Shown: positions 48,812-58,357, numbered from the stretch's first letter. The stretch is 64,000 nucleotides of DNA from Ruegeria sp. R14_0 (GCF_017743975.1 NZ_JAGHRC010000004.1:372001-436000); one strand, 5' to 3'. Numbers and translations: made by a program. The notes: generated by a model not told the origin, from the letters alone.

Positions 48812-50275
48812 ATGGCACAGGCAAACAACCTCATATTATTTGTAACAGACAATCATGCCCGTGATTTTCTGGGAACGGCGAAACATCCAGTCGTGCAGAC
48901 CCCCAACCTGGATCGCCTGGCCGAACGCGGCATGCGTTTTGCCAATGCCTATGCGACGACAACCCTTTGCTGTCCGTCCCGAGCGGCGATGGCCACTGGT
49001 CAATGGCCGCATCAAACCGGGTTTTGGGACAATGCGACGATGTATGACGGCACAGTGCCAACATGGCACCACCGGCTGCGGGATGCGGGCGTACCGGTCA
49101 CGGCGATCGGCAAGCTGCATTATCGATCGGGCGAGGACGACAATGGATTTACCGAGGAAATCCACACTATGCATGTGGTCGACAAGGTGGGTTCGCCCCT
49201 GACCTTGCTGCGCGCGACCGAAGAAGGCGTGCCGACACGGGGTGGCCACAAGGCGATTTATGGAAACGCGGGGCCCGGTGAGACGGATTATCAGATCTAT
49301 GACCGGCAGATCACCGAGCGCGCAGTGGACTGGCTGCGTGAGAACGCCAACAATCCCGAACCCTGGGTGTTGGTTGTCTCTTATCCCAGCCCACACCCGC
49401 CATTCCGGGCGGCGCAGGACATCTGGGACAAGTATACGCCAGACGAAATGCCGTTGCCCGCAACCTGGGATGCGCAGGACCGTTATGACCATCCGGCAAT
49501 GTCCTATCTGGCACACATGAACCAGCTGCCCGAAGGCATGGACGAAACCTTTGTCCGCAACGCCTATGCCGGTTATTGCGCCCTTATCACCCAGACTGAC
49601 GCCGAGATCGGCAAGGTGCTTGATGAAGCTGATGCACTTGGCCTGACAAACAGGACGCATATGGCCTATACGTCTGACCACGGCGAGGCGATTGGCGCCC
49701 ATGGCATTCTCGGCAAGGCCAACCTGTACGAGCATTCCTCGGGCGTGCCTCTGATCCTGGCGGGTCCGGGTCTGCCCACAGGCCAGGTCGTTGAAGACTG
49801 CGTGAGCCATGTGGACTTATTTCCCACCATGCTGGACCTCTTTGACGTGGCCGCGACCGAGGCAGATAAGAACCTCCCCGGAAAATCGCTGGTTTCGGTC
49901 GCCGAGGGTGCGGTCGAAGCCCGGCCGGGTTTTGCCGAATACCACGCGATGGGCAGCCTGAACTCGAGCTTCCTGATCCGGTTAGGGAACTGGAAGCTGA
50001 TCTATCATGTCGACATGCCAAATCAGCTGTTCAATCTGACCGAAGACCCTACTGAGGCCCACGACCTGCTGGCGGGCGGCCAGTCTCACCCAAAAGAGAC
50101 GGACCTTGTGGCTGCCCTTCGGGATATGGTGGATCCCGAAGCGCTGGATGTGCAAAGCAAAAAAGATCAATGGGCGCGTATCGAATTGTTGGGAGGTCTG
50201 GAAACGGTCCGCAATTTCGGTTCCATCGCGGCCTCACCTATTCCAGGCAAGAACGTGAAGCTCGAAAAGGTTTGA
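48812..50275 (+). CDS. Cytoplasmic sulfatase-type hydrolase
   Basis: 487 residues from ATG 48812, 16 nt after the CoA-transferase stop. Alkaline phosphatase/sulfatase fold: LILFVTDNHARDFL (metal Asp13), LCCPSRAAMATGQWP with a formylglycine motif C-x-P-S-R (Cys53), SDHGEAIGAHG, and LFNLTEDPTEAHDLL near the C-terminus. No signal peptide, in contrast to the sulfatase at 27894, so it acts in the cytoplasm on an imported sulfated small molecule, similar in outline to choline sulfatases. A phosphonate monoester hydrolase is an alternative within the same fold. Confidence 0.87.
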   Translation: MAQANNLILFVTDNHARDFLGTAKHPVVQTPNLDRLAERGMRFANAYATTTLCCPSRAAMATGQWPHQTGFWDNATMYDGTVPTWHHRLRDAGVPVTAIGKLHYRSGEDDNGFTEEIHTMHVVDKVGSPLTLLRATEEGVPTRGGHKAIYGNAGPGETDYQIYDRQITERAVDWLRENANNPEPWVLVVSYPSPHPPFRAAQDIWDKYTPDEMPLPATWDAQDRYDHPAMSYLAHMNQLPEGMDETFVRNAYAGYCALITQTDAEIGKVLDEADALGLTNRTHMAYTSDHGEAIGAHGILGKANLYEHSSGVPLILAGPGLPTGQVVEDCVSHVDLFPTMLDLFDVAATEADKNLPGKSLVSVAEGAVEARPGFAEYHAMGSLNSSFLIRLGNWKLIYHVDMPNQLFNLTEDPTEAHDLLAGGQSHPKETDLVAALRDMVDPEALDVQSKKDQWARIELLGGLETVRNFGSIAASPIPGKNVKLEKV

Positions 50276-50314
50276 AGACCCAGCCCAATGGGTGCCACCG
50301 GACAATCCTGAAAT

Positions 50315-50332
50315 TCCAGGACGAATCCTGGA
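50315..50332 (+). terminator. Hairpin downstream of the sulfatase operon
   Basis: TCCAGGA (50315-50321) and TCCTGGA (50326-50332) pair over 7 bp with a CGAA tetraloop. It lies between the converging sulfatase and M81 genes; no T-run on the plus strand. Confidence 0.5.
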
Positions 50333-50427
50333 GTGTGAGCGCGGCACACGACTAACTTAAGGCAGTGTCAGTTGTGTCAGGCGGCGTCAGGTCTACCGTT
50401 TCAGGCAAGCCACAAGGGTTGTGGCAT

Positions 50428-51903
50428 TCATCCGGCTTTTTCCAGGCTTGTGTCCAGAAACGGGTGTTCGACAGCAGGCCAATACGGAAGTTTTCGCTTG
50501 GTCAGTGCGATGTCGCGGAATGCGGGTTGGGTTCCACCGGGGCTGGCAACCTGCACGATGTGATCCGAAATCTGGCTGAACGGTCCGTAAAAGTGGAACA
50601 GGGATTTCACGACCACAACTGATTTCTCTGCCAGCCGAATACCGACCTGTTCAAATGCTTCGGGGTGGTAAACCTGCACGCGCAGGTCGTTCACAAGCAG
50701 GTCAATCTCGCCCGCGAGGCGCAGCCAGACAACCGTCCCCATGGGTTCCAGCCCTGTTCCCAGATGCTGTCCCAGCCCCGTATCGATTCCCATGACAGTC
50801 ACGTCCAAATCGATTGGATCGCCCGAGACGACGCCCGTCTTACCGCCAAGCCGCACCGTCAGTTTGCTGCCGACGCCCGCATCCTGACAGATACGCACCA
50901 CGCCGGGGTCCCAGAACAAACCTGTTGCAAAATTGGTCAGCCCACGGGCCAGCATCGCCGCCAGCATATGGGTGGCATCGCCCGGTGCGCCGCCACCGGA
51001 ATTGTCCCCCATATCCGCCAGCACACTTAAGCCAGGTCTTGTGCCGATCTGATCGAGGGCCTTGGCAATTGGCAGATAATCCGTCGTTACCTCTTCGCGC
51101 AGTTCAAAGAAACGCCGGCCCAGGCGCTCTGCCAGTTGTTCAGCTATGTCCGGCTGATCGTCCGTGATGACCAGCATTCGGGCACCAACGTCTTCGACAT
51201 CTGCCCATGGAAACCCATGACTGAGTGAGACGGAGAGTACGTCGGGCTTGGCCTGAGCTGTGGCCATCTCGGCCACAAAGCTTTTCATGGCCCCTTCTTT
51301 GGTCAGATAAAGGCTCACCATGCGCGTATCAAAATACGCCATCCGCGGCGTGATTTCACCAGCATGTGCGCGCTGCGCCAGATCGAACAGTTCAATCGCG
51401 CAAGCGGTGGCGTCGTCATGCGGGTATTCCCGGAAGTGTACGATCAGATCGCTGGCTTCCAACATCCTGTCCGTCAGATGTGAATGCAGGTCCAGAGACA
51501 CTCCGATCGTCGCATCCGGGCATTGGGCGCGGACGCGGGCCAGAATGTCGCCCTCGCAATCTTCGACATGGTCGGCCACCATTGCGCCGTGAAGCTGCAA
51601 CAGAATGATATCAGCACCACCGCAGTCAGCCAGATCGGACAGAATCTCAGCGCTGAGCGCATCATAGCAACCCCGCGTCGTGGGTCCGGCGGGCTCGGCA
51701 ATGGCTGTCAGGCTTTCGATAATCTGCCATCCCAGCGACTCGCCCTTGTCGCGCCACACATGCAGCGCCTCGGTCATCAGGTTCGGTGGCTCTTGCGTCG
51801 CGGTTCCATGGCGCAGGAAATACTCTTCGAACCCCGACATCGCGGTCGGCATGGTACAGAAGGTATTCGTCTCGGTCGAAAGCGTTGCAATAAAGAGTTT
51901 CAT
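50428..51903 (-). CDS. M81 family metallopeptidase (MlrC/microcystinase C-like)
   Basis: 491 residues, the usual MlrC length. Begins MKLFIATLSTETNTFC, with Glu in ETNTF; LLQLHGAMVADHVEDCEGD and GVSLDLHSHLTDRM carry the expected His and Asp metal ligands; DMGDNSGGGAPGDATHMLAAML marks the C-terminal domain. MlrC cleaves small linear peptides in the microcystin pathway; most homologues are uncharacterised and sit, as here, next to family 5 binding proteins. The start is 81 bp after the SBP gene, so they are probably co-transcribed. Confidence 0.9.
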   Translation of the reverse strand: MKLFIATLSTETNTFCTMPTAMSGFEEYFLRHGTATQEPPNLMTEALHVWRDKGESLGWQIIESLTAIAEPAGPTTRGCYDALSAEILSDLADCGGADIILLQLHGAMVADHVEDCEGDILARVRAQCPDATIGVSLDLHSHLTDRMLEASDLIVHFREYPHDDATACAIELFDLAQRAHAGEITPRMAYFDTRMVSLYLTKEGAMKSFVAEMATAQAKPDVLSVSLSHGFPWADVEDVGARMLVITDDQPDIAEQLAERLGRRFFELREEVTTDYLPIAKALDQIGTRPGLSVLADMGDNSGGGAPGDATHMLAAMLARGLTNFATGLFWDPGVVRICQDAGVGSKLTVRLGGKTGVVSGDPIDLDVTVMGIDTGLGQHLGTGLEPMGTVVWLRLAGEIDLLVNDLRVQVYHPEAFEQVGIRLAEKSVVVVKSLFHFYGPFSQISDHIVQVASPGGTQPAFRDIALTKRKLPYWPAVEHPFLDTSLEKAG

Positions 51904-51984
51904 AAATGTCCAATCCCCAACACGTTAAGGGATGACTGCACGAGCCATCCCCTGCGCATTCGCGATGCTAGCATAGTCCGACAG

Positions 51985-53586
51985 TTATTCCGCTTTCCAC
52001 CAGCGTTCCATAAAGCTGCTACCGTCCAGGTCGAGGTTCGAGCCGAACTTCTCGGGTGTTCCGACGGTTGGGCGCGTGGCAAAGACGTATGATGCGAACA
52101 TCGGGATCGCAACGCCGCCTTGATTTGCGACGATTTCCTGCATCTCGCCATACATCTGCCGGCGCTTCTCGCTGTCCAGCTCGGCGCGGGCTTCGACCAG
52201 CAGCGCGTCGAACTTTTCGTTGGACCAGAAGGATTCGTTCCAGGCGACGCCCGATTGGAAGGCCAATGAGAACATCAGATCCTCGACCGGACGTCCGGCC
52301 CAATAGCTGGCGCACCAGGGCTTTTTCGTCCAGACCTCGGACCAGTAGCCATCGTTGGGTTCCCGTTTGACCGACACGTTGATCCCGCATTTCGCCGCCG
52401 AATTTGAAATCAGCGTGGCCGCGTCCACAGCACCCGGGAAGGCGGCGTCAGAAGTCGAAAGCTCAACATCCAGCGAGTCGAGCCCGGCCTGCTTCAGGTA
52501 AAACTTCGCCTTGTCCGGGTCGAAGGTCTTTTGCTCCAGCTCGGCATTAAAATACTTCTGCCCCGACCCAATTGGGTGGTCGTTGCCAACCTGCCCATAG
52601 CCGAGCAGTATCTTGTCGACCAATTCCTGCCGGTCGATACCCCATTTGATCGCTTGCCGGACATTGTTGTCATCAAACGGAGCAGCGTTGGTCAGCATCG
52701 GGAAAGAATAGTGCTGCGTACCGGCAACCGAATGCAGTGTGACATTGGGGTCCCGGGAAATGAACTTGGCGGTTTTGGGGTCTACCTTGTCCGCAACGTC
52801 GATTGTTCCTGCGGACAGCGCTGCCATACGTGCGGTAGTGTCCAGCAGCACCAGCAGTTTCCACTCATCAACATGCGCAACATCTGGGTTCCAGTGGTTG
52901 GCGTGCCGGATCAGGTCAGCCGAAATCCCCGGTTGGAAATCCTTGAGCTGATAAGCGCCACAGCCAATGCCGGAACGCCAGTCGATGCTATCGCCATCAG
53001 CCGGCAGAATTGCAAACCGGTAGTCACTGAGAATGGCCGGGAAATCCGCGTTGCCGCCTTCCAGTTCGAATACGATGGTTTGCGGGCCATCCGCGCTGAG
53101 CGTCTTGACACCAGCCAACAAAGGCGCCCCAGTCGAGGTCGATTTTTCACCCCGATGATAGTTGATCGAGGCGATCACATCGTCGGCTGTTACGCTGCGG
53201 CCATTGTGGAACTCGACCCCGTCGCGCAGGGTGAACGTCCAGACGGATGCGTCCGGTGACGCCTCCCAGGATTGTGCAAGCGAGGGCTGAACATTGCTGT
53301 CGGCATCGATCGCGGTCAGGAAGCCGTTTACCCCAAGGCTGAGCGGGATCAGGAAGCCAGCAGCAATCTGGCCGGGATCAAGCTGTTCCGTCGACCCTCC
53401 ATGGCCAATACCGGCAACCATGCTGCCACCTTTTTTGGGTGCGGCGGCAAGAGCCCGATCCGCCAGCAGGGTTGCCGCGCCAACGGTCATGCCGGTCGCC
53501 AGCACCCCGCGCATGAACTGACGGCGATCGACCTGACGCATTTGCAGGCGCTGCTCCATCTGCCGGACGTATTGAAGTTTATCCAT
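51985..53586 (-). CDS. ABC transporter substrate-binding protein, family 5
   Basis: 533 residues from ATG 53586, chosen for the GGGGAGG 7 nt upstream; an earlier ATG at 53607 lacks it. The Tat signal DRRQFMRGVLATGMTVGAATLLADRALA predicts export. Mature protein is SBP_bac_5: GGSMVAGIGHGGSTEQLDPG, WTFTLRDGVEFHNGRSVTADDVI and a C-terminal QEIVANQGGVAIPMFASYV. Likely binds a peptide or peptide-like compound cut by the M81 enzyme. No permease or ATPase genes are next to it. Confidence 0.9.
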   Translation of the reverse strand: MDKLQYVRQMEQRLQMRQVDRRQFMRGVLATGMTVGAATLLADRALAAAPKKGGSMVAGIGHGGSTEQLDPGQIAAGFLIPLSLGVNGFLTAIDADSNVQPSLAQSWEASPDASVWTFTLRDGVEFHNGRSVTADDVIASINYHRGEKSTSTGAPLLAGVKTLSADGPQTIVFELEGGNADFPAILSDYRFAILPADGDSIDWRSGIGCGAYQLKDFQPGISADLIRHANHWNPDVAHVDEWKLLVLLDTTARMAALSAGTIDVADKVDPKTAKFISRDPNVTLHSVAGTQHYSFPMLTNAAPFDDNNVRQAIKWGIDRQELVDKILLGYGQVGNDHPIGSGQKYFNAELEQKTFDPDKAKFYLKQAGLDSLDVELSTSDAAFPGAVDAATLISNSAAKCGINVSVKREPNDGYWSEVWTKKPWCASYWAGRPVEDLMFSLAFQSGVAWNESFWSNEKFDALLVEARAELDSEKRRQMYGEMQEIVANQGGVAIPMFASYVFATRPTVGTPEKFGSNLDLDGSSFMERWWKAE

Positions 53587-53707
53587 CGGTTGACCTCCCC
53601 TGGGCATGGCTTTGTTGCGCGCAGGATTGCGTACCGAATTTAGCTTAACAATAACGCCAGATTATGCTTTCTTTAGCGAGTTTAAGCGCAGCGGCTTCGG
53701 ATCTACC

Positions 53708-54475
53708 ATGCAAAAAAACCTGGCAACCAATCTGCGTTACCTTTGCGCCGACTACCCGTCTGTTGCGTCAGTGTGCCGGGATATCGGCATCAACCATCAG
53801 CAATTCGCAAAGTACCTCAGTGGTCGCAGCACACCCTCGCCGAACAACCTGCGCCGTGTCTGCCGTTTCTTCGACATCGATGAGAATATCCTGTTAGGTG
53901 ACCCAGAGGATTTGCGCCGTCACACAACCCGCCTTGCCAAAACAGACGCTGATCGACGGAGGGACCCGCTGACCGATGTGTTTCCGGGTGATCTGCAAAG
54001 GCTGAGGCCGCTGCTGGGGTCCTACCAGGTCTTCTTCCGGGCACCGAACGATCCGACCAAGGCGATCATCAACGTTGCCTTTTTGGATGAACGGGACCGC
54101 ATGGTTTATAGCCGGGTGATCGAAGCCCTTGGCGACACCAGAACGAAAACTCGCCGCTGGACACGATGCGATGGCAAAGCGGCCCATCGCGCGGGCCAGA
54201 TATTCGTCGTGGATTCTGAGCGCGGCCCGGAGGCCTCGCTATGCCTTTACATCCTGAACAAACCCCATCGCGACAAGTCGGGCCTTCTGTTCGGCACGAT
54301 GTCTTATCTGGCATCGCTGTCAGGGCGCACGCCGACCTCATCCCCTGTCGTCTGGAAAAAGGTCGAGAGCTACCGCTCGGTCCGGGAACTGTTTTCAAGC
54401 TGCGGAGAGGTTGATTTGAACAGTAACCGGCTCGACCTCAAGGTTCGTCAGCACCTTAAATCCGCGGTGGAATAG
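53708..54475 (+). CDS. XRE-type helix-turn-helix transcriptional regulator
   Basis: 255 residues from ATG 53708; the longer frame from 53606 enters the promoter. An N-terminal HTH of the Cro/C1 type covers about residues 1-60 (VASVCRDIGINHQQFAKYLSGRSTPSPNNLRRVCRFFDIDENIL). The C-terminal part (about 80-255) has no domain I recognise and may bind an effector. It is divergent from the SBP-M81 unit, and an inverted GCTTAA (53643) / TTAAGC (53682) pair lies between them. Probably controls that unit. Confidence 0.85.
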   Translation: MQKNLATNLRYLCADYPSVASVCRDIGINHQQFAKYLSGRSTPSPNNLRRVCRFFDIDENILLGDPEDLRRHTTRLAKTDADRRRDPLTDVFPGDLQRLRPLLGSYQVFFRAPNDPTKAIINVAFLDERDRMVYSRVIEALGDTRTKTRRWTRCDGKAAHRAGQIFVVDSERGPEASLCLYILNKPHRDKSGLLFGTMSYLASLSGRTPTSSPVVWKKVESYRSVRELFSSCGEVDLNSNRLDLKVRQHLKSAVE

Positions 54476-54552
54476 CCAATCCGGGTCGCTGGCCACGCTT
54501 CAAGGTCTCTGTGATCCCTGAGAGCTTTACGATCAATGGGGCGACGTATGAC

Positions 54553-55686
54553 CTATTGCGAAACCGGTCTGACTTCGGACAGATCAGGCGCTATCCGTAT
54601 TAAATGTGAGAGTGTCGGTTTGAGGTCGTCGCTTGCGTTGGCGATCATTCGATGCGGGACGCTGGTGGCTGCGGCAAGCGCCTCGGCAAGCGGAACGCCA
54701 ACCTGTTCTGTCAGAACCTGTATCGCCTTGGTCAGGCACAAATCAGCTCCGGCCAGAGTTCCATCCTGCAAAGTCAACCTGCCGTTCTCTCGCCGGATCA
54801 AACGGCCCTCAAGGTGGAATTCCGTTTGTGACGTGCCGGCGACCGCCATTGCGTCACTGACAAGGAAAACCCGGCCCGGCCCGCGCTTGGCCGCCCAGGC
54901 GGCGCGCATCGTGTCAGGGTGAACGTGGATGCCGTCCGCAATCAACCCCGCCGACATTGATCCGCAGGAGAGAGCAGCGCCGACTAAACCCGGCTCGCGG
55001 CTGCCAAGCTGGCTCATCGCGTTGAACAAATGCGTGGCGCATTGGGCCCCGGCTTTGGCGAAGGCCATGCAGGTCTCAAACGGTGCGTCCGTGTGGCCCA
55101 GCGAAACGATCACTCCGGCGCGGGTCAATGCGTCGACCTGATCCGGAGTGGTGTTTTCGGGGGCCAGCGTGACCATCAAAGCAGGCAGGTGTTTCGCAGC
55201 CCAGAGTATGGCGTCCAGATCCTCTGGCTGCATAGGGCGGATCAGGGCCGCATCATGTGCCCCTTTGCGTCTCTCGGACAGATGGGGGCCTTCCAGATGC
55301 AGCCCCGCGATGCCCGGAACACCGGCCCGAACGGCCTCGACCGCAGCATCAATGGACGCCCGGGTTTTTTCAGGCGTATCCGTTATCAGCGTCGGCAGGA
55401 TTCGCGTTGCACCCAACCCCCGGTGGGCCGTGGCGATCTGCGCCAGAGTATCAACGGACGGGTCGTCGTTGAACATCACCCCTCCTCCGCCATTGACCTG
55501 CAGGTCAACATAGCCGGGGCTGAGAATATGACCCGCCAGATCCTCGATAGGATCATCGCGCGCTATCTGATGTTCGGGCACCAACGCGTCGAAAACGCCG
55601 TCTCGGAACCGCGCCGCGTACCCGTCATGCAATTCCGTGCCGTCAAATATCGGGCCGCCTGCAAAGGTGATCGAAGGACCGGTCAT
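54553..55686 (-). CDS. nagA: N-acetylglucosamine-6-phosphate deacetylase
   Basis: 377 residues. Hydrolyses GlcNAc-6-phosphate to GlcN-6-phosphate and acetate. Metal and active-site motifs: GYVDLQVNGGGGVMFND near the N-terminus, LHLEGPHLSERRKGAHD (Glu), SLGHTDAPFE (His), CATHLFNAMSQLGSR (His), LIADGIHVHP and the catalytic Asp in LVSDAMAVAG. Its start overlaps the SIS gene stop by 4 nt. Last gene of the minus-strand amino-sugar operon. Confidence 0.94.
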   Translation of the reverse strand: MTGPSITFAGGPIFDGTELHDGYAARFRDGVFDALVPEHQIARDDPIEDLAGHILSPGYVDLQVNGGGGVMFNDDPSVDTLAQIATAHRGLGATRILPTLITDTPEKTRASIDAAVEAVRAGVPGIAGLHLEGPHLSERRKGAHDAALIRPMQPEDLDAILWAAKHLPALMVTLAPENTTPDQVDALTRAGVIVSLGHTDAPFETCMAFAKAGAQCATHLFNAMSQLGSREPGLVGAALSCGSMSAGLIADGIHVHPDTMRAAWAAKRGPGRVFLVSDAMAVAGTSQTEFHLEGRLIRRENGRLTLQDGTLAGADLCLTKAIQVLTEQVGVPLAEALAAATSVPHRMIANASDDLKPTLSHLIRIAPDLSEVRPVSQ

Positions 55687-56711
55687 ATCGTTTCCGTCAC
55701 TTTTTTCAGATGGCGAGGCGTGTCGGGATCAATGCCTCGGTTTGCGGCGACTTTTTCGACCATTCCGTAAAACGACACGATTGTCGGAATGGGATCAGTC
55801 ATCCAATGAGAGGTCCGAACATGTGGCAACTGCGTCGCGCGTTTCACTCGGGTGGTCGTGGCAAAGACTTCGGCGCCCTTTGCGGCCAGCTCATCCGCGA
55901 CCTCAGCCAGATTGGCCTCAGCCGCATCACCGGATGCCAGTGCCAGAACAGGAAAGCCCTGATCAACAATGGAAACGGGGCCGTGCAGCACCTCGGCCGC
56001 CGAATAACTTTCCGCGTGAATCTGGCACGTTTCCTTGAACTTCAACGCGGCTTCGTTCGAGATCGCCAAGGACAGGCCGCGTCCCAAAGTGAAAAGCGAG
56101 CGACCGTCGACAGCATCCGCCACGACGCTCCAGTCACAAGCGATGGCCGCTGACAGACTGTCGGGAAGGCCATGAATCGCACGCAGCAGCTGATCATCGC
56201 GCTTGACTTGCGCGATGAGCCATAGCCCCGCAACCAGTGAAGTGACGAAGGTCTTGGTCGCCGCCACGCTCAATTCGGGACCGGCGTGAATTGGCAGGGT
56301 CGCAGTGGCCGCCTCGGCCAGAGCAGATGTGGTGTTGTTCGTAATCGCGACCGAATAGGCGCCTCCGGAAGTCACCGACTGCGTCAGTTGGACGATGTCC
56401 GGGCTTTGTCCCGATTGCGAAACCGAAACACAGATGGCGTCGTCGCAACGCATGTCGACGCCATAGATGGATTTGACCGATGGCCCAACCGACGCCATCG
56501 GCAACCCCAACAACAGCTCTGAGGCATATTTCAAAAAATTGCAGGCATGGTCCGACGACCCCCGCGCAACCGAGATCAGGAAACGCGGATCGCGGGCACG
56601 GATTTCGTCGGCGGTTTGTGCAATCACGCCCGAGCCTTCAGTCAAAAGGCGGTCTACGGCGTCGGGTATCTCATTGATTTCCCGCCGCATTTGAGTGGTT
56701 TTGTCAGACAT
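55683..56711 (-). CDS. SIS domain protein, probable glucosamine-6-phosphate deaminase (NagB-II type)
   Basis: 342 residues with two SIS domains like the isomerase half of GlmS: ISVARGSSDHACNFLKY, CVSVSQSGQSPDIVQLTQ, AGPELSVAATKTFVTSLV and GRGLSLAISNEAALKFKETCQIHAESYSAAEVLHGPVSIV. No glutaminase domain. In other proteobacteria such proteins (NagB-II/AgaS) replace classical NagB and convert GlcN-6-phosphate to fructose-6-phosphate and ammonia. Its place between the GntR gene and nagA, and the lack of a classical nagB here, support this. Confidence 0.88.
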   Translation of the reverse strand: MSDKTTQMRREINEIPDAVDRLLTEGSGVIAQTADEIRARDPRFLISVARGSSDHACNFLKYASELLLGLPMASVGPSVKSIYGVDMRCDDAICVSVSQSGQSPDIVQLTQSVTSGGAYSVAITNNTTSALAEAATATLPIHAGPELSVAATKTFVTSLVAGLWLIAQVKRDDQLLRAIHGLPDSLSAAIACDWSVVADAVDGRSLFTLGRGLSLAISNEAALKFKETCQIHAESYSAAEVLHGPVSIVDQGFPVLALASGDAAEANLAEVADELAAKGAEVFATTTRVKRATQLPHVRTSHWMTDPIPTIVSFYGMVEKVAANRGIDPDTPRHLKKVTETI

Positions 56712-56723
56712 TATCTCAGGCTT

Positions 56724-57479
56724 TCAGTTTGACAGGCGCAGTTCAGCCACAAAGTCATAGGCGTCGCCGCGATAGATTGAGCGTGTCAGTTCTGCGACCC
56801 GCCCACTTTCCAGATAAGACGTACGTTGAATCCGAAGCCCGGCCGACCCTTCTGCAACATCCAGCAGCTCCGCCTCGGGGGCTTCAAGATTGATGGCCGA
56901 GATCTTTTGGATCGCGCGGACCGGTCGATAACCGGCCTGTTCGAGAACAGCATAAAGCGATCCCGTCACTTCGGTCGGGTTTGGCAGGATATCGAGCGGC
57001 AGCGCTGCTTTTTCCAACGCCATCGGCCGACCTCCGGCCTCGCGAAGGCGGTGGATTCTTGCGACCTGTTCGTTGGCAGACAAACCCAACGCCATCATCT
57101 CTTCTGGCGACGGTAGGAAAATCCCGCGCTCCAGCCATGTCGAGGTCGTATTGAGCCCGCGCCGCTCCATGTCTTCGGTGAAGGATGTCAGGTGGGACAG
57201 GGATTGTTCGACCTTCGCGACGGGCTCGCGGACAAACGAACCAGACCCCTGCCGTTGCTCGATTGCGCCCTTGCGCACCAGTTCCTGAATAGCCTTGCGC
57301 ACAGTCACGCGCGACAGGTCGGTCAGCTCGGCGATCTCTCTTTCAGGCGGCAGTGAACTGTTAGGCGGCAGGATGCCGTCCGCGATCCCTTGTTCAAGAC
57401 GCTGACGGAGCTGCACGTACCGCGGGCCTGAACTTTGCCCCAACCATCCTTCCGGGCGCAGGAAATCAGCTACATTCAT
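56724..57479 (-). CDS. GntR family regulator with UTRA domain (amino-sugar regulator, NagR-like)
   Basis: 251 residues from ATG 57479, with AGGAGG 9 nt upstream; an upstream in-frame start at 57521 lies in the kinase gene. Winged helix at about residues 18-85 (YVQLRQRLEQGIADGILPPNSSLPPEREIAELTDLSRVTVRKAIQELVRKGAIEQRQGSGSF) plus a UTRA effector domain (ISAINLEAPEAELLDVAEGSAGLRIQRTSYLESGRVAE), the HutC type. It probably senses an amino-sugar phosphate and binds the GGTAT iterons between the two arms of the locus. Confidence 0.9.
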   Translation of the reverse strand: MNVADFLRPEGWLGQSSGPRYVQLRQRLEQGIADGILPPNSSLPPEREIAELTDLSRVTVRKAIQELVRKGAIEQRQGSGSFVREPVAKVEQSLSHLTSFTEDMERRGLNTTSTWLERGIFLPSPEEMMALGLSANEQVARIHRLREAGGRPMALEKAALPLDILPNPTEVTGSLYAVLEQAGYRPVRAIQKISAINLEAPEAELLDVAEGSAGLRIQRTSYLESGRVAELTRSIYRGDAYDFVAELRLSN

Positions 57480-58353
57480 GTTCGATTTCCTCCTGATACG
57501 CCTGCGCCAATGCAAGTGCACCCGACAGTGGGTCGCCCAGGGGCTGAAGCAATACAGACTGCATGCCCGGGGGCAGATGTGGCGCGTAACAGGGGCCGAT
57601 GCCGCCTGTCAGACATATCGGCATCTCCGCGTCCCACCCCATTTTCGTCATCATGCCGGTAAGATAGTCCGCCCCATCCTGCAGGACGGAAAGGGCCAAT
57701 TCGTCGCCACGATCAGAGTACTCGGTCACCAATGGTGCGAGGGCTCCAAATTCGGACGGGGTCATCTGAGCCGCGGCTTTGACAATTCCTGCGGCCCCGC
57801 CATATCGCGACAACAGATCCTGCGCCAATTGCGAAGGGCCGGTCACGTCATCCATATATTCCAGCGCTTTGGACAGCGAGCGTTTGCCGACCCATTGCGC
57901 AGAAGCCTGATCACCAAGAACTGGGCCCCAGCCGCCAGCGAACCTTTTCTGGCCGTCCTTTTGCATCGCAATAAAGGACCCCGTTCCGCAATGGGCGATA
58001 AACCCATCTCTGGGCCCCAGTGCGCCGCGCAGGGCCGCGGCCCGATCATCTTCGATCCGAACGTGCTGAAATGGCAATGCTGCCGCAAGCTTTTCGGCGA
58101 TTGCCTCGCCCGTTATTCCGGCCAAGCCCAGATACGCACGCGCTTGCGCAAGCTCGTCCAGAGACAAGCCCGACTGCACCGCCAAAGCTTTGAGGCCGCG
58201 CTGCAATTCGGTGCAAGCGGCACTGAAATCTGTGGACACATTTGCCGCGCCCATCTCAACCCGATGCGTCGCGCTGCCGTCGGAAACCGCAAGGCGGCAA
58301 CGCGTCCCGCCCCCATCAGCGGCCAGAATCAGGTATTTCGATGCGTGAGCCAT
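57466..58353 (-). CDS. BadF/BadG-type ATPase, probable N-acetylglucosamine/glucosamine kinase
   Basis: 295 residues. ASKHA-fold kinase: phosphate-1 loop LAADGGGTRCRLAVSDG (about 11-27), IEDDRAAALRGA, the phosphate-2 element AHCGTGSFIAM, and LTGGIGPCYAPHLP. In amino-sugar operons these enzymes phosphorylate imported GlcNAc or GlcN, giving substrate for NagA. The stop overlaps the regulator start by 14 nt. First gene of the minus-strand operon; GGTAT repeats sit over its ribosome-binding region. Confidence 0.88.
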   Translation of the reverse strand: MAHASKYLILAADGGGTRCRLAVSDGSATHRVEMGAANVSTDFSAACTELQRGLKALAVQSGLSLDELAQARAYLGLAGITGEAIAEKLAAALPFQHVRIEDDRAAALRGALGPRDGFIAHCGTGSFIAMQKDGQKRFAGGWGPVLGDQASAQWVGKRSLSKALEYMDDVTGPSQLAQDLLSRYGGAAGIVKAAAQMTPSEFGALAPLVTEYSDRGDELALSVLQDGADYLTGMMTKMGWDAEMPICLTGGIGPCYAPHLPPGMQSVLLQPLGDPLSGALALAQAYQEEIEHECS

Positions 58354-58357
58354 ATAA

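Noticed and set aside
48836-49810. 324-codon minus-strand ORF opposite the second sulfatase
   Set aside because: Shadow of a gene with an intact formylglycine motif.
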